Source: Dipteris shenzhenensis (taxonomy: Eukaryota > Polypodiophyta > Polypodiopsida > Gleicheniales). Taken from it: a stretch of 64,000 nucleotides of DNA. Under the pieces are notes generated by a model. That model was not told where the DNA came from and made no database searches. It worked only from the letters and a program-made list of their open reading frames with translations. Location: NCBI GenBank assembly GCA_047967505.1, contig CM106540.1; one strand, written 5' to 3'. Within the stretch, counting starts at the first letter, position 1, and every line of letters begins with the position of its first letter. Both the position numbers and the translations under genes were made by a program. Below are positions 24,621 to 34,898 of the stretch, piece by piece.

Positions 24621-26681
24621 GGAAACAATTAGTGAACTACCATCAAACTAGAGACGAGCTAGCTTGTGAGGTAAGCAAAGAATAGAAGATGACTTACCTG
24701 AGTAAAGAAGATAATACCAAACCAAAAGAACAAGGTCACATCGAGATGACTCTGCTCGAGACAGGTTGTAGGGTGGCAGGAGGAGAATGAACTTTACAGG
24801 GCAACTAGAGGAGTATGCACTTGAACATTCAAAGATTTGTAGGGAGGGAGGCAAAAAATTCAAAGTGCATGGGGATAGCAAAATTTTCATCCACCGTGAT
24901 ATCCCCCTTTGGCGATACATAACAAAATTGGATATACCGATTGCCCTCAAACAAGTGCATTGTGGCCCAAATTGCTTCAAAATACAAATAGGCCAAAGAG
25001 CACACTATCAGGTTTGATGTTGTATATTATGAAATGCAGTGACCTTTGACATGCTTATGATCCATATAGCAAGCAAGATCATGGGAAAAGAACCAAAACA
25101 AAATTGTGAATTGTTGGATTTATTATAAGATCTTTGCATATGTGCAAATTGCACAATTCGACATTCCTAAATACCAATATTACTAACTATCAATGTTTTA
25201 AGATCACCATGCAGTAGTCCCACTAGCTTGGATTCCAAATTTTTAATCCGCTTTGGTTTTCAATAAATCAAGAAAAAGTTATGAAGCATGCCCTAAAATG
25301 AGTGGAAAGTTTTAGCACAAAAATGGAGGCTTCTTAAACCATACTTAAGGTCCTCAATTAGGTGTGTCCTTGGGTTGAGGAGAAGCTCACATAGTGTACT
25401 TTTGAATGATTACTTGGTCGCATCTATGTCAAGAACAAAATTTCAATGTTTTAAAATTAATTGTTATATCCTATACCCTTTAGGATACATTCTTCACATG
25501 CAATCTTCACATGCAATGTAGCACTTATAATGCTTTAACCATCTCATTTCGTATCTTTATTTTATATTTTTTTTGTCTGATGTTCAAGATTGGAACATGT
25601 ACTACAACTTGAAGACAAAGTTGTCAAATTTCATTGAGCAATGCATAAGTTATGGGTCAAGCAAGATGCCTATATACAAAAAATGCCCTAAAACTCATGA
25701 AAAATGGCTATACCCAAGCAAACATTGACCCTACACTAGCCTCTCTTGGCCTTTGTATGCAAATAGTTTTTTAGGCTTTTATGATGCTTTCAAAGAACAA
25801 TGTATCTTATAAGCTTTTAAAGGGATGCCTCTCTCAGGCTCATAACTATATGTGTGATTTAAACAAAGCCCAACAATACAACACTAAGTAATTTTGCACA
25901 TTACTTTGCTAGACTTGGTAGATCCATGTATTATTTAACATACACAAAACTTAGCAACTTCAAGCATTATCATATACTATTTTGTCATATAGGTTGCCTT
26001 ACCATGATATTTAAATTTGCATGCACATATTAGATTTCACTATTTCTATATTATGTAAAGTGGCCGTGTAAGATCAATTGATAATTGGTTTTTAAAGGAT
26101 GATGCAAGTGACATATACATGGTCTTTACCACAATAGCTAATCACTATAAACATAATACTCACAATTCTTTCATTTATTATTTTTTGCATGATTATATGT
26201 AGAGTGCCTTGTAAGAAGAGCCAAAGGTTTAGGGACACTTTTTTATCCGTATTTTAGAGAACCAACAAAGAATATCCATGCTTAAATGGTAGATTGTGCC
26301 AACTTAATTGTTGATTATTTAACTCAAGGCAACCACCCTTTCTCTTAGAAAGTATAACAGGCATCATAAACTTTTCTTGCAAAATCATATTCATAAGCCT
26401 AATGGTGAAGACATTATATATTTTGTAGCACTTACATGTCGAGCTAATTTATTGACCTAGTTTCAAGTTAACAAAGTAATCAATCATTTGTTTAGTTCTC
26501 TAAATTCAAAAAATACCATGTGTGTACTACCATGTGTTGGTATCATGTCTTCATTCAAGTGTCTTTTGGGTTTTCTCACGATGTCATCCTTGTGTCAAAA
26601 ATTATGCTAGCCATTTCTTGTAGAAGGCATTGATTCCAAAATGAATTGGAGGATGCTACATTGGAAACTACTAATGCCATA
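24621..26681. other. non-coding DNA, no gene seen
   Basis: AT-rich sequence. A plus-strand frame at 24787-25017 is open but has no recognisable motif, splice context or homologue known to me. The stretch ends at the TA that borders the inverted-repeat element starting at 26682. Confidence 0.5.
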
Positions 26682-26718
26682 CCATTCATTAGGAGAAAAG
26701 GGAGCTCATTTTGGGGCC
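26682..26718 (+). repeat. left terminal inverted repeat of the 11-kb element
   Basis: 37 bp beginning CCATTCATTAGG and ending CTCATTTTGGGGCC. It pairs with 37998-38033 on the other strand with 32 of 36 aligned bases identical and one 1-base gap. TA (26680-26681) precedes it. Confidence 0.88.
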
Positions 26719-27183
26719 TTTTACGGTTTGGAAAAATAAGCTCTCAACCAATCAATAGAGGGCCAACGTAACATTGGAAATTCACGAAAATAAGAGAAAA
26801 TAGAAAAAGAAAACAATACTTTATGTAGGTACAAGCGTGCTACATGAATGTGGAGATTGGTCTTTTATTCTCACAAGATCTTTGGACAAGAAGATAAAAT
26901 CTAGTCTAACATTTTATCTGACAAGGGCCTTCTCGCTTCCACCTTCCTTTGAACTTTGAAATGTTGTGCCGCCTTTCCTTCGAAAGGTCTACCACCATTC
27001 TACACCACTGCCTCATTGTGCAGCAGCCTCTTCTTTTCCAAAACTGCTCCCTTGATCCTATTTGGCGTAGAGTAAGATGTTTCTTGTCAACTGTCTGTCT
27101 GTCCACTTTCTCTTTCTTGAAACTTCAATTTGTTATCTTGTTTACATTACTTTGCTATTGTTACAGATTTAGAAGGTCTCCAT

Positions 27184-28992
27184 GGTGAATAAAAACCATG
27201 GCCGTTCTTGTGGAAGACGCTCTGTGGATGATAATCCTATGAAGGTAGAATTATACCACACATCCTTACCCCATCGACCTGCTTCTTCTATTTCTTCGGT
27301 AGAGAATTCAAGTACAGTCAAAACAGAAGGAACTTGGGAAAGGTTTAGTGTTTCAAAAGGAGCATGGGTGCTCATGCAACCTAGCAAAAGAAAAAGACCC
27401 CAAACAAAAAATATTTTCTTGGCGTCATGGAAGGAAAGAGTACGAGATTTTAAAATCACCAGAGGGAAGATATCGGTGAAAGAAGTTTTGATTCAGCATG
27501 TGTACATGCATAAAGAACTTGTCTTGCGAGACTATCCAAATGATCTTCCGTAACACAGGCCTAATTGTATATTTTTCTATTGTGGTTTTTTTCTTTACGA
27601 GGTGTATGGATTTTTAAGATGAAGCTTTCTTTCTTTGCTTATTGACATTCTTGTGTTGTTTTATTTCAGATTTATACCCTTCATCGTATGAGACATGGCA
27701 AAACATCGATTGTATTCTGGGATTTATAGATGTTCTGCATGGATCGATAGGAGAACAACAATACCAAGGTCGATCTGCAACAGAGCTAGCTCAATTGGGT
27801 ATATTTTTTACTGATCATTTTTATCAGTTGCTGGACAATGCTAACACACATGGTGTGTTAAGGAAACAAGACCTTCCGGCATGGAATTCAATGGATTGGC
27901 CTCACCCACATTCTAGTGTTACAGAGGCATATAGGGCCAAGCTTTTCAAAGAAGTATAGAAAGCTCTGAGGCCCAATATTGCCACAAGGATAATAAAAAT
28001 TTCTTTATGCATGCCTCTCACAGTTTTTGTGGACTTGTTTAATACTTTTCCAGTGAAGGTTTCAAAAACAATGTTCACAGTTAAAGCAACAAGTTCGGCA
28101 TGCATGCCACAATTTTTGGATAAAGGTTGGGATAAGAAGACATGTAGTTCAGTGTTTTGTGAGGTTGTCTGACCTTCTATGCAACTGAAGTACATGGTTG
28201 CATCATAAAATTTTATTTTTTCTTTTTATTATAAGTGCAGTCGAATGCTAGGCACAAAACTAGTCCCAATAGATCAAGATGAAGATTCTTTTGGTGCAAA
28301 AAATAAACTTCTTGATATTGATGTTGTTGATAATGGTGATGTGCTAGTCAATATCTCATTAAGAGAATATTGCTCCCTAGCTCAATTGCGCAATGACATT
28401 CTGTTTGAGACAGAAGGTTCTATTTCAAACGACTTTTTATTTATTTACAACAATAAAAATGTACACCATCTGATTTATCCTAGTCTCATTAAGCACTGCT
28501 ATTAGTTTACTTTAAACTATTGATTCATATTTCTTTTTTGTAGTTGATCAAAAGAAGAGAGAGCTCAATAAAATGCAAAGACATTGAAAATTTGAAAATT
28601 GAGATAACACAGACTCCATAAACTAAGGTTTTGTATTCAATCAAGTAAAATTTTATACAGAAGTGTTTAGTTGTACATGTAGAACATATTCCTGACATCC
28701 ATTTTCTATTTATGTACAGCTTGATCCAGAGGCTGCTCTACATGGTCCAAGCTCTCCCTATCATCATTTTTTGGAGAATCTATTTTCTGCTGCTCCATCC
28801 TGTCCTATACAGTATGTTGGTGCTGCTCCATTGTCTCCTCTACTGCCCCAGGAGCATCTGTTTGCTACTGCTCCATCTTCTCCTCAACAACATCAGCAGC
28901 AGGTCCTTGCTCCTGTGGCTTCTCCTCATCAGCACCAGGTCCTTGTTCCTGTGGCACCACATCAGCTTCATTTGTGGCATCAAGGTGTATGA
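27184..28992 (+). pseudogene. gene A: unrecognised multi-exon gene of the 11-kb element
   Basis: Likely exons: 27184-about 27552 (ATG after an acceptor at about 27169; basic, ends KELVLRDYPNDLP), 27670-about 28165, about 28242-28503, and possibly 28721-28992 (Pro/Gln-rich). The second exon begins after TTATTTCAG and reads SSYETWQNIDCILGFIDVL. It meets a TAG at 27957-27959, then stays open for about 70 more codons (KALRPNIATRIIKIS onward), so that stop looks like a lesion. Phases of exons 1 to 3 do not join cleanly, which suggests indels or a wrong donor. No known domain. The last part overlaps the 3' region of gene B on the other strand, and either reading there is uncertain. Confidence 0.5.
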
Positions 28993-29175
28993 CACCTTCT
29001 TGTACTTTAGAGCTCTCACCCAACTCAACAATAGCTGGTACAATAAGTTTGGGGGAGGCATAGCTCAAAAACCTCCAAATTGTATGAGCTCTGAAATTAT
29101 ATACATAGTTTGGGCTGAAGCTATCTTCTTTCATCTGCAATGGCATATGATGATTTAGAACACTTTGTATCACTA

Positions 29176-30853
29176 TCAATTATCTTCAAGCTAAATGAAA
29201 ATTATTTTTTCTTACAAGGTCTGGTTGTTCTTTCTCAAAATAGCTTGAAAGTAAATATTTGGCACTGATCAGCACTCTCCATCCGCAGCTACTTGAATCA
29301 TCTTGTTGTGGTGTCTGTACAGTTGGAAAGATATGTTAGAAGCTGTTAACATCTGAACAAAACAAAATTATTCAATAAGTTCAAAGGCATAGCATGAAAT
29401 AGACATCAGTAGAGGGAACGACTTTTTACCTCTAGATTTATTGGCTCTATTAAATCCAAAAGAGAGGCATTAGGAGGACAGTGATCCAATGCATCTAGAA
29501 GCCTTCTAATACAACTGCAATACATATAATTTAGTTAGTATGATATCAAAATAATGAAGTTTTAAGTTCAAAAAGCACACACAGCACTTACAATTTCAGC
29601 TCTGTGTGTGTGTTTTTAAGAGAGTTCAATATAAAGCATTGCTTCTGCTGGATGTTAATAGAAACAAAACTCTAGTGGTCACTGCATAAGGAAAAAAGCA
29701 TTAGGAAATCAAAGGCTACAAGAGTTCTCAATCTTAAAGAAGAATCTTAAAAGAAGCAGTCACCCACATACCTGTTATGGTATGGAAGTGGCAAAGCATC
29801 GATAACTTCAAAATTGCAGTGTCTGAACCAGTTGGAAATACTGATGGGAGTTTCCTTTGCATCTCTTAACTTAGAAGAAATGGTAGGATCAATAATATGG
29901 ACTGTATGCTGTACAGAGGGGTGAAGCCAGCTTCTCATCATGCTGCATAGGACCAAAAAATAATTAGGGTAGGGTATAAAGGAGGTACAAGGAGGATTGT
30001 TTTGCAAAAAATGTAAAATAATAGACACTTACTAGAGCATTGCAAGAATGATAGTATCTGAGCAATACTCATTCTTATGAGCCAATGCTGCCAAGCATGG
30101 TTTTGTCAAGTCAAAATCATTCACTGAAAATTCATCCTCAATATGGACAACTATATTAGGGCCCAGCTCCTGCAACCTTCTATGTATCTGCAACTCCCTC
30201 TTTCCAGTCTCCACATCTATAATAGATTTTGTTTCTTTTATTTGCTGCTTCAGTGACTCCTCATAAGTAGCCTTCCCTCTGGTGTTCTTTGAGTGGGTTA
30301 CTTCAACAACCTTAACCTCATCTACCTTCAACTTCCTTGTAGGTGGAATTAATAATATGTCTCTCATCTTTATGTCCTGCCATTCCATAGGATGAACAAG
30401 CTTGTCATACCTCCATCTCACTCTCGACAAAGTGTTGAAGTCTTTGGCCATCAAAGTCACCCTATGAGCATGGGCTGCTACCAGCATTGCATCTTCAAAA
30501 TATTTTTCCAAGTAATCCTCTACCATTTCATGTAAGGAAAGAATGGCAGTCCTGTTCCACCTGAACCCAAGGTGCCAACTATCACATATTTCTCTCACCA
30601 GTCTTTGAAAAGGTGCCTTGGGTATTGCAAAGCCTATAGCTTTCTGTTGCTTCCTGATCTCCCTTAGCACACCTGCACCATGATTCAATCTCTTGGCCTT
30701 TTGCTTGAGTAGGCTCATTGGCTTACCCTTCCTGCCATGTGCAGCTCTTCCCTTTGGAGGCACACTAAATTTCTTGGTACCTGCCCTAGCTGCTGTTGCT
30801 GCAAGCCCTGGTCCTTTGCTAGCTTTCCTTGTAGTTGACTTGGTTCTTGCCAT
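29176..30853 (-). CDS. gene B: CENH3-like histone H3 fused to Ulp1/C48-like cysteine protease
   Basis: Six exons with GT-AG borders and consistent phases: 30853-30033, 29942-29772, 29669-29592, 29514-29430, 29314-29216, 29190-29176, giving 422 codons with no stop. Residues 1-60 are a basic tail starting MARTKST, like H3. Residues 61-150 are an H3 histone fold (GVLREIRKQQK, PFQRLVREI, FEDAML, HRVTLMAKDF). FEDAML, RVTLM..KDF and an RW before helix 2 resemble plant CENH3, while loop 1 has canonical H3 length. Residues 150-245 are a charged linker. Residues 245-418 match Ulp1 proteases: EYCSDTII entry, His329, then Asn346 in ILNSL where Ulp1 has Asp (17-residue spacing kept), then Gln389 and Cys395-Gly396 (QQDDSSSCG, 6-residue spacing kept). 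It would be nuclear. I chose the MARTK start over an upstream in-frame ATG at 30919 because it matches the H3 tail. Whether it still cleaves is unknown. Confidence 0.8.
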
Positions 30854-30899
30854 CACTCTGACAAACTGCGTACAAAGCAATGGAAAGAGATTACAGCCA

Positions 30900-31545
30900 T
30901 GGAGAACATGGTATGACACAAAAAGGCAATCATAGGGGTGGATGAAGCAACATTGAAAAATTTGTTATAAAACGCGATATGAGGAGTTTGAAATTCCTAA
31001 CAGGTCTAAATCGTGTTTTCCTACAAATACCTGAAGTGACATGCTGGTGCATTCCTACAGTGATTTCTCTGTCTTTACAACTAAATACAATATGAATGGA
31101 GTTTATGCAAGAAGATTAAAGCCATGGATAACCACCAAACCAGAATGACAGGGGTGGATGAAGCAACATTTCAATATTTGCAACAAAATGCGATTTTGGC
31201 TGTTTGAAATTCCTAAGGCATTCTCCTCGTGTTTTCCTGCAAATTCATGAGGCAGCATGCTGGAATATGCCTTCAGTCATTTGAAGGTGTTTGCATGTCC
31301 ATGCAGGATGGATTGAGTCTATGGAAGGCAAGAAGTATGCACAGACTGAAGAAAGAACCCATAAGTACAGTTTTACCGTCACATGCAATTATCACACTTG
31401 AAAATCTGCATTCCTACAGTGATTTCTATGTCTTTACAACTAAATAAAATATGAACTGAGTCTATGCATTTCCATGTAGGATGGATTGTTTCTATGGTAG
31501 GCAAGAAGATTGCAGAGACTGAGGGAAGAACCCATTAATACTGAC
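30900..31545. repeat. direct repeats upstream of gene B
   Basis: GGGGTGGATGAAGCAACATT occurs at 30935 and 31151 (216 bp apart). GCATTCCTACAGTGATTTCT occurs at 31049 and 31408. A block around AGGATGGATTG...TATGG...GGCAAGAAG recurs near 31300 and 31480. Each of the first two units contains one inverted-repeat module. Confidence 0.8.
30957..31246. promoter_or_regulatory. two inverted-repeat modules upstream of gene B
   Basis: Module 1 is 30957-31028 and module 2 is 31176-31246. Each has a left arm like TTTGCAACAAAATGCGA and a right arm like TCGTGTTTTCCTGCAAAT, about 33-35 bp apart, with TTTGAAATTCCTAA in the loop. Arms are near-complementary and in the same orientation in all four copies. They lie directly upstream of gene B and mirror the pair near gene C. 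A binding site for an element-encoded protein or a transcript hairpin is an inference. Confidence 0.6.
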
Positions 31546-32190
31546 CTGAAATCTATCTGTGGGTGTGCTGTGCTGCATGAGTACCCTGTGCTGGGGATGA
31601 ACCTATGCTACTGGTCAGGATGCTGATGTTGCAGAGGATGGAGGTAGGGAGGCAAGAGAGCTGAGACTGGAGGGCAAGAGGGTTGAGACAGGATACCACA
31701 AATAAGTGCAAAATACAAATAAGGCAGCTACTAAATCCCACACGTGTGGAATGTAGTCGTTTTTCACACGTGTGGATGGGACCCAAATCTCTTGGAGTTT
31801 GAAACTTGGCACATGTGAAAGGTACACTTTATGCCTTGGAACTTGTGCCATTCATGATTTCATAATCAATTCCACAACCACTCTTCCCTCCCCTGCCTCC
31901 CAATCTTTCATCCCTGCCAGGACCCTCGCATCTTCCTTTTCCTTCTCTCTCTGATCCTTTCCTACCCAGCACACTCCATCCAGACTGCAACCTACCTGAA
32001 GACTACTACCACTGCCGGATCTCCAGGTTACCTAGAGTGCAGAGTTCAAGCTAGTGAAAGAGCAGGAGATTCACCAGTGCAACTCCAACAGCATGGAAAA
32101 GGAAAAAAAAGGTCAGAATTCTAGATTGTTTTCAATGTTTTTTGACATATATTTCTTCCATCCATTGGATTTTTGATGTCCAAATGTCTT

Positions 32191-32610
32191 CACTCAGCTC
32201 CACCCTTCTTGTTACATATTCAATTGATACTGTCCAAGAATGTGATAAATCACCCAGGAATTTGATTGGAGATGGATATGAATAGAACTTAGAAATTTGC
32301 AACAAAATGCGAGGAGAGTGGTTTATACATCTCCAGGTAGCCCATATCGCATTTTTCTGCAAATTCCTGTTGTTGACACATTCCTCATGAAAAGCTTCAC
32401 TCAGCTCCAGCCTTTCTCTTGCATATCAAATCATGCTGTCCAAGAATCAATGAGATGAACCTAGTGTTTGATTTGACATGCATATCAACAGAACTGGAGA
32501 ATTTGCAACAAAATGCAAGGAGAGTGCTTTATATTTTCCAAATGGTCCCCCATCGCATTTTCCTGCAAATTTCTGTGTCTCTTTTGGTTCTCACTTCTAC
32601 CTCATTGTTT
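32191..32610. repeat. direct repeats upstream of gene C
   Basis: Two units of about 207 bp: CACTCAGCTCCA at 32191 and 32398, then a shared TGTCCAAGAAT phrase. Each ends with one inverted-repeat module. The unit differs from the gene B side except for the module itself. Confidence 0.8.
32293..32573. promoter_or_regulatory. two inverted-repeat modules upstream of gene C
   Basis: Module 3 is 32293-32367 and module 4 is 32500-32573. The left arm is AATTTGCAACAAAATGCGA (CAAGG variant in module 4) and the right arm TCGCATTTTCCTGCAAAT, with GAGAGTG.TTTATA in the loop. Same orientation as modules 1 and 2, immediately upstream of gene C. Confidence 0.6.
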
Positions 32611-32639
32611 TGCTATCTTTGGCCCTGTGGAATTCTTCC

Positions 32640-34551
32640 TTGATGATGAGAAATGTTTTTGCTTTGGAACAGTTGACTCCCAGGCCCCACCTTTCAAGAG
32701 GAAGCTGGACTTTTCTGCTGCTATTATTAGACCATAGCAATCACCAGGTGAGTCATGAGGGCTCATGAAGGAATTATCTGGTGATATCCTATGTATTCAC
32801 TGATTGCATATGTCAGCATATAGAATTCAATGTATATAAATTTTGGAACAGGCAAAAGAAAGAGACTGGAGCAGAATGCTGATTCTTCCATCACAAAACA
32901 AAAGGAACCAGAAGAGGACAAGTCTCTAGATTTGCTCCTATTTGAGTTTCTTCACAAATGCAAGGCTCAGAGTAACCTCCACATATACCATAGTATTGTC
33001 AACATGGAGTTCACAATGAGCTCTGTACTGGAGCATCACAAAGATTTTCTTTCAGACCATTGGGATACCTTCAAAGAACTGACAGAGGCAGGAAGAATTG
33101 TGGAAGGTGAAAAGATTTTTGTGCATATAAATCATATTGTCTCCATTGACAGGCTGAGGTACCATGTGAATAGAAGATTTGACAGCCTGCCTGATCAATA
33201 TAAATTCAACTGTAACTTGCACACCAGAAAGTGCAAAGTGCTTGAGGAAACCATGGCATTCCTTATGTACATTGTCTTCAGTCAGGAATCTTTGGATGAA
33301 CAAGGGCAGGAGACTGAAGAAGAAGACACATCTGAAGCAGAGGAAAAAGAGGATGTTTCTTTGGTAATAGAAATGGCAGAGCAAGAAGAAGATATCAACC
33401 TTCAGGATGAGGGCCTGCAAGTGGCTGCTCTTGACCTTGTTCAATTGAGGACAAAAACTCTAAAGGGAGCACAACCAGTTGAAGATTTTGATGTTCAGAG
33501 CAGCAACTATGCAGTGCCCATGCTTACAGGTGTCTTGATTGGTGGAAAAGATTATGTTTTCCTCCATGATATAGAGCGTATGTTCAAGAGGGAGGACTAT
33601 GCCATTTCCCTTATTGCCCAGGCTTCAAGGCTTGACAAGGAGGTTGGCATAGAGGATGACCATTCACTACTGGATTTGGAAACAATTTTTGATCCTGCAG
33701 AGGCCCTTACTTTTTGTTTCAAAGAGGCTGAAAAGTTCCAAGAGCCAGATGAAGCTTCCTTCCAGCTTACACAGGAAGCTATGAATCTCTCAGCACTATA
33801 CATGGAAAAGCTTAAAGAAGAGGAATAAATCTTTGGAAAGATGAACTGCTTGTTGCTGATGAAAATGAGAAGGTACGTCAAATAAAATACTTTGTCTTTT
33901 GCTTAAATGTTTTGTAGGTTGTGTATTGTCTCACTCCAATCTTTTGATATGTGGCAGCTACAAATTGAGGATGACACATTCCTCCAGAGATCAAGTGGAA
34001 GTAGGCTGGTTGGGTTTCGCAAACTGTCAAGCCTAGCTCATTATATTCATGATCTAGGAAGTGCTAAGATCTTGATTTACCATAGGCAGTTGAGCAACAA
34101 TGGAGAAGCCATTGTTTACTTCTTAAAATGTTTGTCCAGTGTTTTAGGTGGACATGATCTTTCATTGCAAAAGGAAAAGATCATTTTGATAGAGAGGTTG
34201 TCTGCCATAGATATATTTGGAGATTATGTGAATAAGCAGGCCTCTAAGGCCGCTTACTTTTTGTCTTACACTTCTTATGCATTAGCATGTGGTGTTAAGG
34301 AGCCCAAATGTCTGGAGGGCTATGGAAAACACAAGCTCATAAGCTTTCGAGAGCCACCCATGATTGCAACAGGCCACACAATCCAAGAAGAAGAACATGT
34401 GGAGACAGCTGAAGAAAAGGATACCCCTCCCAGACAAGCAACAGAGGCAAGCATTGATAAACAGACAGTCGACATCAAGCCAATAAAGAAGAAAAAGACT
34501 CCAATCAAGATCAAAAAGAGAGTTCCGATCGGCAGGCCCTGGGAGAAATAG
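32640..34551 (+). pseudogene. gene C: unrecognised gene of the 11-kb element
   Basis: Exon 1 ends at a good donor after 32747 and joins 32852 (phase matches), exon 2 runs to 33872, exon 3 is 33958-34551. Exon 1 reads PPFKRKLDFSAAIIRP then TAG (32735-32737). Exon 2 is open for about 325 codons, with an acidic stretch (EEEDTSEAEEKEDV) near its middle. It meets TAA at 33826-33828, while a shifted frame (LWKDELLVADENEK) leads into the donor GAGAAG/GTACGT. Exon 3 (LQIEDDTFLQRSSG onward) ends in a Lys-rich tail with IGRPW, possibly DNA-binding or nuclear-targeting. No known domain. One nonsense codon and one frame break are inferred. The first codon was not identified. Confidence 0.6.
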
Positions 34552-34898
34552 GATTTAGTCGTCAAATATAGCACAAACATTATATTGAAGTTGAACTGAT
34601 TTGTACAAAGTCTTTGATGTCTGGTATGATCTTGTATAAATGAACAATAAGTTGAAGATGAAATGATTTGTACATTTAGATAGAGTGGTGTCGTTAAATA
34701 TTAAACAAACAACATATTGAAATTGTGAACAAATTGTATTACGTTTAGATCATATGTTTCACAAAAGAAATACTGTTGATGGAGTCTCAAATCATATAGG
34801 CATAACACCAATCTTGAGTCACTTGTTCCACAAAAAAAAATTCTATTGATTGAGTTTGAAAACATGTGGACATAACACCAATAAGTTACAAATGAGTC

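Noticed and set aside
24787-25017. 76-codon plus-strand frame
   Set aside because: Open but without motif, neighbours or splice signals to support it.
26600-26690. Longer target-site duplication (4-9 bp) at the 11-kb element
   Set aside because: Flanks beyond TA do not repeat.
30032-30919. Ordinary host histone H3 gene
   Set aside because: Strongly diverged tail, C-terminal extension with protease exons, introns and location between the ends of an element.
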